From the NCBI GenBank assembly GCA_947568835.1, contig OX387610.1, positions 17,035,050-17,099,049 of the forward strand: DNA of 64,000 nt, given 5' to 3'. A program made the position numbers and the translations under genes. Positions 23,216-35,973 of the stretch are shown in pieces; the stretch's first letter is position 1, and each line of letters opens with the position of its first letter. The stretch is from Protonemura montana (taxonomy: Eukaryota; Arthropoda; Insecta; Plecoptera; Nemouridae). Under the pieces are notes generated by a model that was given only the letters and a program-made list of their open reading frames with translations, had not been told where the DNA came from and searched no databases.

Positions 23216-26200
23216 CTAAGCCTCGGTAAAAAGACACTCCAGACACTTTTCCCCGCTTGCCAGACTCTCCAGACAGTCTGCCTTAGAAGCAAGACGCTCC
23301 AGACATTCTGCCTCACTTGCTAGACGCTCTAAACACTCTGTCTTAGAAGCAAGACGCTCCAGAAACCCTGTCTCGCTTGCGAGACGCTCCAAACACTCTG
23401 TCTTAGAAGCAAGACGCTCCAGACACCCTGTTTGGCATGCCTGACGCTCCAGATACTCTGCTTTGCTTGCCAGACGCTCCAGACACTCTACCACGCTAGC
23501 CAGAAGCTACAGACACTCTACTTTGCTAGGAAGACGCTTTAGACACTCTACCTCGGTAATAAAACGCTCCAGAAACTCTGCCTCGCTTGCAAGACGCTCC
23601 AGACTATCTGCCTTCCTAGCCAGACTCTTCAGAAGCTCTGCCATGCTAGCAATTCGCTCCAGACACTTTGCCTCACTAGCAAGAAGCTCCAGGCACTCTG
23701 CTTTGCTTGCCAGACGCTCCAGACACTCATCCATGCTAGCCAGACGCTCCAGACACGCTGCCTCGCTAAAAAGACGCTTCAGACACTCTGCCTCGCTAAA
23801 AAGACGCTCTAGACACTCTGCTTTGCTAGCAAGACGTTTCAGACACTCTTCCTCGCTAGCTAGACGCCCCAGACACTCTGCCTTGGAAGTAAGATGATCC
23901 AGACTATCTGCCACGCTAGCTAGACGCTCCAGACACTCTGCATTGGTAGTTAGATGCTCCAGACTATCTGCCACGCTAGCTAGACGCTCCAGACACTCTG
24001 CCTCGCTACCCAGACGCTCCAGAAACTCTGCCTCGCTAGATTGGCGTCAGATACTTTGCCTTGCTAGACAGACGCTCTATACACTCTCGTTTTATTGCAA
24101 ATCGCTTCAGACACTTTGCCTCGGTAATAACACGCACAAGAAACTCTGCCTCGCTAGCAAGACGCTCCAGACACTCTGCCACGCTAGTCAGACGCTCCAG
24201 ACACTCTGCCTCGCTAGCAAGACGCTCCAGAATTTCTGCTTAACTATCCAGACGCTCCAGACACTCTGCCATGCTAGCCAGACGCTGCAGACACTCTGCC
24301 TCACTAGCAAAAAGCTCCAGACACTCTGCATCGCTACCCAGGCGCTCCAGACGCTTTGCTTTAATATTTTATGCTACGCTAGCCAGTGGCTCCAGACACT
24401 CTGCCACGCTAGCTTGACGCTCTAGGCACTCTGCCTCGCTATTTAGTAGCTCCAGAAACTCTGCCTCGCTAGCCAGGCACTCCAGACACTCTGGCTCGCT
24501 ACCAGGACGCTCCAGACACTCTGCCTTCCTAGCCAGCCGCTCCAGACACTCTGCCATGCTAGCCAGAGATTTCAGACACTCTGCTACGCTAGCTAGACGC
24601 TCCAGACACTCTGCCACGCTAGCTAGAAGCTCCAGACACTCTGCCTTGCTACTTAGACCCTTCAGACACTCTGCCTCGCTAGCCAGGCGCTCCAGACACT
24701 CTGCCTCGCTACCCAGACGCTCCAGACTATCTGCCACGCTAGCCAGTGGCTCCAGAATATTTGCCACGCTAGCCAGAGGCTCCAGACACTCTGCCACGCT
24801 AGCTGGACGCTCCAGACACTCTGCATCGCTAACCAGGCGCTCCAGACACTCTGCCTCGCTATCCAGACGCTCCAGACACTCTGCCTCGCTACCCAGACGC
24901 TCCAGACACTCTGCCTCCCTAGCCAGCCGCTCCAGACACTCTGCCATGCTAGCCAGAGATTTCAGACACTCTGCTACGCTAGCTAGACGCTCCAGACACT
25001 CTGCCACGCTAGCTAGACGCTCTAGACACTCTGCCTTGCTACCCAGACCCTCCAGACACTCTGCCCCGCTAGCTAGGCGCTCCAGACACTCTGCCTCGCT
25101 ACCCAGACGCTCCAGACACTCTGCCTCGCTAGCGAGGCATTCCAGACACTCTGGTTCGCTACTCAGACGCTCCAGACACTCTGCCACGCTAGCTAGACGC
25201 TCCAGACACTCTGCCACGCTAGACAGACGCTCCAGACACTCTGATTCGCTACCCAGACGTTCCAGACACTTTCCCTCGCTCCCCAGACGCTCCAGACACT
25301 CTGCTTTGCTAGCCAGCCGCTTTAGACACTCTGCCACGCTAGCCAAACGCTCCAGACACTTTGCTACGCTAGCCAGACGCTCCAGACACTCTGATTCGCT
25401 ACCCAGACGTTCCAGACACTTTGCCTTGCCACCCAGACGCTCCAGACACTCTGCCTCGCTAGCCAGGCGCTTCAGAAGCTCTGCCTCGCTAGCCAGGCGC
25501 TCCAGACACTCTGCCATGCTAGCCAGACGTTCCAGACACACTGCCTCGCTTGCCAGGCACTCAAAACACTCTGACTCGCTAGCCAGGCGCTCCATACCTT
25601 CTTCCTTGCTAGCCTTTCGTTCCAGACTTTCTGCCTCGCTAGCAAGACGCTCAAGACACAAACTGCCTCGCTTGCCAGGCGCTCCAGACACTCTGCCTCG
25701 CTACCCAGACGCTCCAGACACTTTGCCTCGCTATCCAGACGCTCCAGAGACTCTGCCTCGCTAGCCAGGCGCTTCAGACACTCTGCCTCGCTAGCTAGAC
25801 GCTCCAGACACTCTGCCATGCTAGCCAGACGCTATAGACTATATGCCACGCTAGCCAGTGGCTCCAGACTATCTGCCACGCTAGCCAGAGGCTCCAGACA
25901 CTCTGCCATGCTAGCCAGACGCTTCAGACTTTCTGCCACGCTAGCCAAACGCTCCAGACACTCTGCCACGCTAGCCAGACGCTCCAGACACTCTGATTCG
26001 CTACCTAGACGTTCCAGACACTTTGCCTTGCTACTGAGACGCTCCAGACTATCTGCCACGCTAGCCAGTGGCTCCAGATTATCTGCCACGTTAGCCAGAG
26101 GCTCCAGACACTCTGCCACGCTAGCAAGACGCTCCAGACACTCTGCCTCGCTAGCCAGGCGCTCCAGACACTCTGCCTTGCTACCCAAAATCTCCAGACA

Positions 26201-26740
26201 CTCTGCCTCGCTAGCCAGCCGCTCCAGACACTCTGCCATGCTAGCCAGAGATTTCAGACACTCTGCCTCGCTAGCCAGGCGCTCCAGACACTCTGCCTCG
26301 CTACCCAGACGCTCTAGACACTCTGCCTCGCTAGCCAGCCGCTCCAGACACTCTGCCATGACAGCCAGACGTTTCAGACTTACTGCCACGCTAGCCAGAG
26401 GTTTCAGACACTCTGCTACGCTAGCTAGACTCTCCAGACTCTCTGCCTTGCTAGCTAGATGCTCCAGACACTCTGCCTTGCTACCCAGACCCTCCAGACA
26501 CTCTACCTCGCTAGCCAGGCGCTCCAGACACGCTGCCTCGCTACCCAGACGCTCCAGACTATCTGCCACGCTAGCCAGTGGCTCCAGATTATCTGCCACG
26601 CTAGCCAGAGGCTCCAGACACTCTGCTACGCTAGCTAGACGCTCCAGACACTCTGCCTCGCTAGCCAGGCGCTCCAGACACGCTGCCTCGCTACCCAGAC
26701 GCTTTAGACTCTCTGTCTTGCTAGCTAGTCGCTCTAGACA
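23216..26740 (+). repeat. Higher-order unit, 3,525 bp
   Basis: Block C is at 23216-23494 (with AGAAACCCTG and TTGCGAGACG variants) and block B starts at 24039. Block A near 24361-24370 has lost 15 bp, so TTAATATTTT runs into ATGCTACGC. A 2-bp gain at about 25660 (AAGACACAAACTGCC) shifts the register again. The net deviation from a multiple of 30 is -15, the sum of these three changes. The CTCCATACCTTCTTCC and CTAGCCTTTCG monomers near 25600 are the most diverged ordinary monomers here. Confidence 0.86.
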
Positions 26741-29348
26741 CTAAGCCTCGGTAAAAAGACACTCCAGACACTTTTCCCCGCTTGCCAGACTCTCCAGACA
26801 GTCTGCCTTAGAAGCAAGACGCTCCAGACATTCTGCCTCACTTGCTTGACGCTCTAAACACTCTGTCTTAGAAGCAAGACGCTCCAGACACCCTGTCTCG
26901 CTTGCCAGACGCTCCAAACACTCTGTCTTAGAAGCAAGACGCTCCAGACACCCTGTTTGGCATGCCTGACGCTCCAGATACTCTGCTTTGCTTGCCAGAC
27001 GCTCCAGACACTCTACCACGCTAGCCAGAAGCTACAGACACTCTACTTTGCTAGGAAGACGCTTTAGACACTCTACCTCGGTAATAAAACGCTCCAGAAA
27101 CTCTGCCTCGCTTGCAAGACGCTCCAGACTATCTGCCTTCCTAGCCAGACTCTTCAGAAGCTCTGCCATGCTAGCAATTCGCTCCAGACACTTTGCCTCA
27201 CTAGCAAGAAGCTCCAGGCACTCTGCTTTGCTTGCCAGACGCTCCAGACACTCATCCATGCTAGCCAGACGCTCCAGACACGCTGCCTCGCTAAAAAGAC
27301 GCTTCAGACACTCTGCCTCGCTAACAAGACGCTCTAGACACTCTGCTTTGCTAGCAAGACGTTTCAGACACTCTTCCTCGCTAGCTAGACGCCCCAGACA
27401 CTCTGCCTTGGAAGTAAGATGCTCCAGACTATCTGCCACGCTAGCTAGACGCTCCAGACACTTTGCATTGGTAGTTAGATGCTCCAGACTATCTGCCACG
27501 CTAGCTAGACGCTCCAGACACTCTGCCTCGCTACCCAGACGCTCCAGAAACTCTGCCTCGCTAGATTGGCGTCAGACACTTTGCCTTGCTAGACAGACGC
27601 TCCATACACTCTCGTTTTATTGCAAATCGCTTCAGACACTTTGCCTCGGTAATAACACGCTCAAAAAACTCTGCCTCGCTAGCAAGACGCTCCAGACACT
27701 CTGCTTAACTATCCAGACGCTCCAGACACTCTGCCATGCTAGCCAGACGCTGCAGACACTCTGCCTCACTAGCAAAAAGCTCCAGACACTCTGCATCGCT
27801 ACCCAGGCGCTCCAGACGCTTTGCTTTAATATTTTAATGCTTTAAACACTCTGCTACGCTAGCCAGTGGCTCCAGACACTCTGCCACGCTAGCTTGACGC
27901 TCTAGGCACTCTGCCTCGTTATTTAGACGCTCCAGAAACTCTGCCTCGCTAGCCAGGCACCCTAGACACTCTGGCTCGCTACCAGGACGCTCCAGACACT
28001 CTGCCTTCCTAGCCAGCCGCTCCAGACACTCTGCCATGCTAGCCAGAGATTTCAGACACTCTGCTACGCTAGCTAGACGCTCCAGACACTCTGCCACGCT
28101 AGCTAGAAGCTCCAGACACTCTGCCTTGCTACTTAGACCCTTCAGACACTCTGCCTCGCTAGCCAGGCGCTCCAGACACTCTGCCTCGCTACCCAGACGC
28201 TCCAGACTATCTGCCACGCTAGCCAGTGGCTCCAGAATATTTGCCACGCTAGCCAGAGGCTCCAGACACTCTGCCACGCTAGCTAGACGCTCCAGACACT
28301 CTGCATCGCTAACCAGGCGCTCCAGACACTCTGCCTCGCTATCCAGACGCTCCAGACACTCTGCCTCGCTACCCAGACGCTCCAGACACTCTGCCTCCCT
28401 AGCCAGCCACTCCAGACACTCTGCCATGCTAGCCAGAGATTTCAGACACTCTGCTACGCTAGCTAGACGCTCCAGACACTCTGCCTTGCTACCCAGACCC
28501 TCCAGACACTCTACCCCGCTAGCCAGGCGCTCCAGACACTCTGCCTCGCTACCCAGACGCTCCAGACACTCTGCCTCGCTAGCCAGGCGCTCCAGACACT
28601 CTGCCTCGCTACCTAGACGCTTCAGACTATCTGCCACGCTAGCCAGTTGCTCCAGACACTCTGCCACGCTAGCTAGACGCTCCAGGCACTCTGCCTCGCT
28701 ACTAAGACGCTCCAGACACTCTGCCTCGCTAGCGAGGCATTCCAGCCACTCTGGTTCGCTACTCAGACGCTCCAGACACTCTGCCACGCTAGCTAGACGC
28801 TCCAGACACTCTGCCACGCTAGCCAGACGCTCCAGACACTCTGATTCGCTACCCAGACGTTCCAGACACTTTCCCCCGCTCCCCAGACGCTCCAGACACT
28901 CTGCCTCGCTAGCCAGCCGCTTTAGACACTCTGCCTCGCTAGCTAGACGCTCCAGACACTCTACCATGCTAGCCAGACGCTATAGACTATCCGCCACGCT
29001 AGCCATAGGCTCCAGACACTCTGCCACGCTAGCAAGACGCTCCAGACACTCAGCTACGCTCGCCGGACGCTCCAGACACTCTGCCTCGCTATTCAGACGC
29101 TCCAGTTACTCTACCATGCTAGCTAGACTCTCCAGACACTCTGCCTCGCTAGCCAGGCGCTCCAGACACTCTGCCTCGCTACCCAGACGCCCCAGACACT
29201 CTGCTACGCTAGCTAGACGCTCCAGACACTCTGTCTTGCTACCCAGACGCTCCAGACACTCTGCTACGCTAGCTAGACGCTCCAGACACTCTGTCTTGCT
29301 ACCCAGACGCTCCAGACTCTCTGTCTTGCTAGCTAGTCGCTCTAGACA
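26741..29348 (+). repeat. Higher-order unit, 2,608 bp
   Basis: Block C is at 26741-27019, two 60-bp dimers end near 27520, block B starts at 27564 and block A is at about 27817-27855. The tail (28920-29348) repeats the order seen at 740-1149 in the 3,118-bp unit, including the CTATAGACTATCC and GTTACTCTACC monomers. The length is 87 monomers minus the block B deficit. Confidence 0.86.
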
Positions 29349-31146
29349 CTAAGCCTCGGTAAAAAGACACTCCAGACACTTTTCCCCGCTTGCCAGACTC
29401 CTCAGACAGTCTGCCTTAGAAGCAAGATGCTCCAGACATTCTGCCTCACTTGCTAGACGCTCTAAACACTCTGTCTTAGAAGCAAGACGCTCCAGACACC
29501 CTGTCTCGCTTGCCAGACGCTCCAAACACTCTGTCTTAGAAGCAAGACGCTCCAGACACCCTGTTTGGCATGCCTGACGCTCCAGGCACTCTGCTTTGCT
29601 TGCCAGACGCTCCAGACACTCATCCATGCTAGCCAGACGCTCCAGACACGCTGCCTCGCTAAAAAGACGCTTCAGACACTCTGCCTCGCTAACAAGACGC
29701 TCTAGACACTCTGCTTTGCTAGCAAGACGTTTCAGACACTCTTCCTCGCTAGCTAGACGCCCCAGACACTCTGCCTTGGTAGTAAGATGCTCCAGACTAT
29801 CTGCCACGCTAGCTAGACGCTCCAGACACTCTGCATTGGTAGTTAGATGCTCCAGACTATCTGCCACGCTAGCTAGACGCTCCAGACACTCTGCCTTGGT
29901 AGTTAGATGCTCCAGACTATCTGACACGCTAGCTAGACGCTCCAGACACTCTGCCTCGCTACCCAGACGCTCCAGAAACTCTGCATCGCTAGATTGGCGT
30001 CAGACACTTTGCCTTGCTAGACAGACGCTCCATACACTCTCGTTTTATTGCAAATCGCTTCAGACACTTTGCCTCGGTAATATCACGCTCAAGAAACTCT
30101 GCCTCGCTAGCAAGACGCTCCAGACACTCTGCCACGCTAGTCAGACGCTCCAGACACTCTGCCTCGCTAGCAAGACGCTCCAGAATTTCTGCTTAACTAT
30201 CCAGACGCTCCAGACACTCTGCCATGCTAGCCAGACGCTGCAGACACTCTGATTCGCTACCCAGACGCTCCAGACACTCTGCTACGCTAGCTAGACGCTC
30301 CAGACACTCTGTCTTGCTACCCAGGCGCTCCAGACACTCTGCCTCGCTACCTAGACGCTCCAGACACTCTGTCTTGCTATCCAGACGCTCCAGACCCTCT
30401 GCTTTGCTAGCCAGGCGCTCCAGACACTCTGATTCGCTACCCAGACGCTCCAGACACTTTTCCCAGCTACTTAGACACACCAGACACTCTGCTTCGCTAG
30501 CTAGACGCTCCAGACACTCTGCCTTGCTACCCAGACCCTCCAGACACTCTGCCTTCCTAGCCGGGTTCTCCAGACACTCTGACATGCTAGCCAGAGATTT
30601 CAGACACTCTGCTACGCTAGCTAGACGCTCCAGACACTCTGCCACGCTAGCAAGACGCTCCAGACACTCTGCCTCGCTACCCAGACGCTCAAGAGACTCT
30701 GCCTCGCAAGCCAGGCGCTTTAGACACTCTGCCTCGCTAGCTAGACGCTCCAGACACTCTACCATGCTAGCCAGACGCTATAGACTATCCGCCACGCTAG
30801 CCATAGGCTCCAGACACTCTGCCACGCTAGCAAGACGCTCCAGACACTCAGCTACGCTCGCCGGACGCTCCAGACACTCTGCCTCGCTATTCAGACGCTC
30901 CAGTTACTCTACCATGCTAGCTAGACTCTCCAGACACTCTGCCTCGCTAGCCAGGCGCTCCAGACACTCTGCCTCGCTACCCAGACGCCCCAGACACTCT
31001 GCTACGCTAGCTAGACGCTCCAGACACTCTGTCTTGCTACCCAGACGCTCCAGACACTCTGCTACGCTAGCTAGACGCTCCAGACACTCTGTCTTGCTAC
31101 CCAGACGCTCCAGACTCTCTTTCTTGCTAGCTAGTCGCTCTAGACA
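29349..31146 (+). repeat. Higher-order unit, 1,798 bp, with the 240-bp deletion
   Basis: Block C begins at 29349, but eight monomers found in longer units (26976-27215) are missing. The CATGCCTGACGCTCC monomer joins directly to AGGCACTCTGCTTTGC near 29583. Three 60-bp dimers follow (29761-29940) and block B starts at 29992. Block A is absent. The length is 60 monomers minus 2 bp. Confidence 0.86.
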
Positions 31147-32434
31147 CTAAGCCTCGGTAAAAAGACACTCCAGACTTTTTTCCCCGCTTGCCAGACTCTC
31201 CAGACCGTCTGCCTTAGAAGCAAGACGCTCCAGACATTCTGCCTCACTTGCTAGACGCTCTAAACACTCAGTCTTAGAAGCAAGACGCTCCAGACACCCT
31301 GTCTCGCTTGCCAGACGCTCCAAACACTCTGTCTTAGAAGCAAGACGATCCAGACACCCTGTTTGGCATGCCTGACGCTCCAGGCACTCTGCTTTGCTTG
31401 CCAGACGCTCCAGACACTCATCCATGCTAGCCAGACGCTCCAGACACGCTGCCTCGCTAAAAAGACGCTTCAGACACTCTGCCTCGCTAACAAGACGTTC
31501 TAGACACTCTGCTTTGCTAGCAAGACGTTTCAGACACTCTTCCTCGCTAGCTAGACGCCCCAGACACTCTGCCTTGGTAGTAAGATGCTCCAGACTATCT
31601 GCCACGCTACCCAGACGCTCCAGAAACTCTGCCTCGCTAGATTGGCGTCAGACACTTTGCCTTGCTAGACAGACGCTCCATACACTCTCGTTTTATTGCA
31701 AATCGCTTCAGACACTTTGCCTCGGTAATATCACGCTCAAGAAACTCTGCCTCGCTAGCAAGACGCTCCAGACACTCTGCCACGCTAGTCAGACGCTCCA
31801 GACACTCTGCCTCGCTAGCAAGACGCTCCAGAATTTCTGCTTAACTATCCAGACGCTCCAGACACTCTGCCATGCTAGCCAGACGCTGCAGACACTCTGC
31901 CTCACTAGCAAAAAGCTCCAGACACTCTGTCTTGCTATCCAGACGCTCCAGACCCTCTGCTTCGCTAGCCAGGCGCTCCAGACACTCTGATTCGCTACCC
32001 AGACGCTCCAGACACTCTGCTACGCTAGCTAGACGCTCCAGACACTCTGTCTTGCTACCCAGACGCTCCAGACTATCTGCCACGCTAGCCAGTGGCTCCA
32101 GATTATCTGCCACGCTAGCCAGAGGCTCCAGACACTCTGCTACGCTAGCTAGACGCTCCAGACACTCTGCCACGCTAGCCAGCCGCTCCAGACACTCTGC
32201 CATGCTAGCCCGACGTTTCAGACTTACTGCCACGCGAGCCAGAGGTTTCAGACACTCTGCTACGCTAGCTAGACTCTCCAGACTCTCTGCCTCGCTAGCT
32301 AGACGCTCCAGACACTCTGCCTTGCTACCCAGACCCTCCAGACACTCTGCCTCGCTAGCCAGGCGCTCCAGACACGCTGCCTCGCTACCCAGACGCTCCA
32401 GACTCTCTGTCTTGCTAGCTAGTCGCTCTAGACA
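31147..32434 (+). repeat. Higher-order unit, 1,288 bp, shortest of the series
   Basis: It carries the same 240-bp deletion within block C as the preceding unit. Only one 60-bp dimer remains (31561-31620). Block B starts at 31640. Its block C has private changes such as CTTTTTTCCCC (31175-31185) and AGACCGTCTG. The length is 43 monomers minus 2 bp. Confidence 0.86.
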
Positions 32435-35400
32435 CTAAGCCTCGGTAAAAAGACACTCCAGACACTTTTTCCCGCTTGCCAGACTCTCCAGACAGTCTGC
32501 CTTAGAAGCAAGACGCTCCAGACATTCTGCCTCACTTGCTAGACGCTCTAAACACTCTGTCTTAGAAGCAAGACGCTCCAGACACCCTGTCTCGCTTGCC
32601 AGACGCTCCAAACACTCTGTCTTAGAAGCAAGACGCTCCAGACACCCTGTTTGGCATGCCTGACGCTCCAGATACACTGCTTTGCTTGCCAGACGCTCCA
32701 GACACTCTACCACGCTAGCCAGAAGCTACAGACACTCTACTTTGCTAGGAAGACGCTTTAGACACTCTACCTCGGTAATAAAACGCTCCAGAAACTCTGC
32801 CTCGCTTGCAAGACGCTCCAGACTATCTGCCTTCCTAGCCAGACTCTTCAGAAGCTCTGCCATGCTAGCAATTCGCTCCAGACACTTTGCCTCACTAGCA
32901 AGAAGCTCCAGGCACTCTGCTTTGCTTGCCAGACGCTCCAGACACTCATCCATGCTAGCCAGACGCTCCAGACACGCTGCCTCGCTAAAAAGACGCTTCA
33001 GACACTCTGCCTCGCTAAAAAGACGCTCTAGACACTCTGCTTTGCTAGCAAGACGTTTCAGACACTCTTCCTCGCTAGCTAGACGCCCCAGACACTCTGC
33101 CTTGGAAGTAAGATGATCCAGACTATCTGCCACGCTAGCTAGACGCTCCAGACACTCTGCATTGGTAGTTAGATGCTCCAGACTATCTGCCACGCTAGCT
33201 AGACGCTCCAGACACTCTGCCTCGCTACCCAGACGCTCCAGAAACTCTGCCTCGCTAGATTGGCGTCAGATACTTTGCCTTGCTAGACAGACGCTCCATA
33301 CACTCTCGTTTTATTGCAAATCGCTTCAGACACTTTGCCTCGGTAATAACACGCACAAGAAACTCTGCCTCGCTAGCAAGACGCTCCAGACACTCTGCCA
33401 CGCTAGTCAGACGCTCCAGACACTCTGCCTCGCTAGCAAGACGCTCCAGAATTTCTGCTTAACTATCCAGACGCTCCAGACACTCTGCCATGCTAGCCAG
33501 ACGCTGCAGACACTCTGCCTCACTAGCAAAAAGCTCCAGACACTCTGCATCGCTACCCAGGCGCTCCAGACGCTTTGCTTTAATATTTTAATGCTTTAAA
33601 CACTCTGCTACGCTAGCCAGTGGCTCCAGACTCTCTGCCACGCTAGCTTGACGCTCTAGGCACTCTGCCTCGCTATTTAGTAGCTCCAGAAACTCTGCCT
33701 CGCTAGCCAGGCACTCCAGACACTCTGGCTCGCTACCAGGACGCTCCAGACACTCTGCCTTCCTAGCCTGCCGCTTCAGACACTCTGCCATGCTAGCCAG
33801 AGATTTCAGACACTCTGCTACGCTAGCTAGACGCTCCAGACACTCTGCCACGCTAGCTAGAAGCTCCAGACACTCTGCCTTGCTACTTAGACCCTTCAGA
33901 CACTCTGCCTCGCTAGCCAGGCGCTCCAGACACTCTGCCTCGCTACCCAGACGCTCCAGACTATCTGCCACGCTAGCCAGTGGCTCCAGAATATTTGCCA
34001 CGCTAGCCAGAGGCTCCAGACACTCTGCCACGCTAGCTGGACGCTCCAGACACTCTGCATCGCTAACCAGGCGCTCCAGACACTCTGCCTCGCTATCCAG
34101 ACGCTCCAGACACTCTGCCTCGCTACCCAGACGCTCCAGACACTCTGCCTCCCTAGCCAGCCGCTCCAGACACTCTGCCATGCTAGCCAGAGATTTCAGA
34201 CACTCTGCTACGCTAGCTAGACGCTCCAGACACTCTGCCACGCTAGCTAGACGCTCTAGACACTCTGCCTTGCTACCCAGACCCTCCAGACACTCTGCCC
34301 CGCTAGCCAGGCGCTCCAGACACTCTGCCTCGCTACCCAGACGCTCCAGACACTCTGCCTCGCTAGCCAGGCGCTCCAGACACTCTGCCTCGCTATTAGA
34401 CGCTTCAGACTATCTGCCACGCTAGCCAGTTGCTCCAGACACTCTGCCACGCTAGCTAGACGCTCCAGGCACTCTGCCTCGCTACTAAGACGCTCCAGAC
34501 ACTCTGCCTCGCTAGCGAGGCATTCCAGACACTCTGGTTCGCTACTCAGACGCTCCAGACACTCTGCCACGCTAGCTAGACGCTCCAGACACTCTGCCAC
34601 GCTAGCCAGACGCTCCAGACACTCTGATTCGCTACCCAGACGTTCCAGACACTTTCCCTCGCTCCCCAGACGCTCCAGACACTCTGCTTTGCTAGCCAGC
34701 CGCTTTAGACACTCTGCCACGCTAGCCAAACGCTCCAGACACTTTGCTACGCTAGCCAGACGCTCCAGACACTCTGATTCGCTACCCAGACGTTCCAGAC
34801 ACTTTGCCTTGCCACCCAGACGCTCCAGACACTCTGCCTCGCTAGCCAGGCGCTTCAGAAGCTCTGCCTCGCTAGCCAGGCGCTCCAGACACTCTGCCAT
34901 GCTAGCCAGACGTTCCAGACACACTGCCTCGCTTGCCAGGCACTCAAAACACTCTGACTCGCTAGCCAGGCGCTCCATACCTTCTTCCTTGCTAGCCTTT
35001 CGTTCCAGACTTTCTGCCTCGCTAGCAAGACGCTCAAGACACAAACTGCCTCGCTTGCCAGGCGCTCCAGACACTCTGCCTCGCTACCCAGACGCCCCAG
35101 ACACTTTGCCTCGCTATCCAGACGCTCCAGAGACTCTGCCTCGCTAGCCAGGCGCTTCAGACACTCTGCCTCGCTAGCTAGACGCTCCAGACACTCTGCC
35201 ATGCTAGCCAGACGCTATAGACTATATGCCACGCTAGCCAGTGGCTCCAGACTATCTGCCACGCTAGCCAGAGGCTCCAGACACTCTGCCATGCTAGCCA
35301 GACGCTTCAGACTTTCTGCCACGCTAGCCAAACGCTCCAGACACTCTGCCACGCTAGCCAGACGCTCCAGACACTCTGATTCGCTACCTAGACGTTCCAG

Positions 35401-35973
35401 ACACTTTGCCTTGCTACTGAGACGCTCCAGACTATCTGCCACGCTAGCCAGTGGCTCCAGATTATCTGCCACGCTAGCCAGAGGCTCCAGACACTCTGCC
35501 ACGCTAGCAAGACGCTCCAGACACTCTGCCTCGCTAGCCAGGCGCTCCAGACACTCTGCCTTGCTACCCAAAATCTCCAGACACTCTGCCTCGCTAGCCA
35601 GCCGCTCCAGACACTCTGCCATGCTAGCCAGAGATTTCAGACACTCTGCCTCGCTAGCCAGGCGATCCAGACACTCTGCCTCGCTACCCAGACGCTCTAG
35701 ACACTCTGCCTCGCTAGCCAGACCCTCCAGACACTCTACCTCGCTAGCCAGGCGCTCCAGACACGCTGCCTCGCTACCCAGACGCTCCAGACTATCTGCC
35801 ACGCTAGCCAGTGGCTCCAGATTATCTGCCACGCTAGCCAGAGGCTCCAGACACTCTGCTACGCTAGCTAGACGCTCCAGACACTCTGCCTCGCTAGCCA
35901 GGCGCTCCAGACACGCTGCCTCGCTACCCAGACGCTCCAGACTCTCTGTCTTGCTAGCTAGTCGCTCTAGACA
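32435..35973 (+). repeat. Higher-order unit, 3,539 bp
   Basis: A close relative of the 23216 unit. It shares block B (33258), block A (about 33571-33609, here without the 15-bp loss) and the AAGACACAAACTGCC gain (about 35042). It also contains monomers found near 28600 (CAGTTGCTCC type) that the 23216 unit lacks, so it is a mosaic. A private 1-bp loss lies near 34395 (CGCTATTAGACG). The net deviation of -1 equals -2 +2 -1. Confidence 0.85.
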
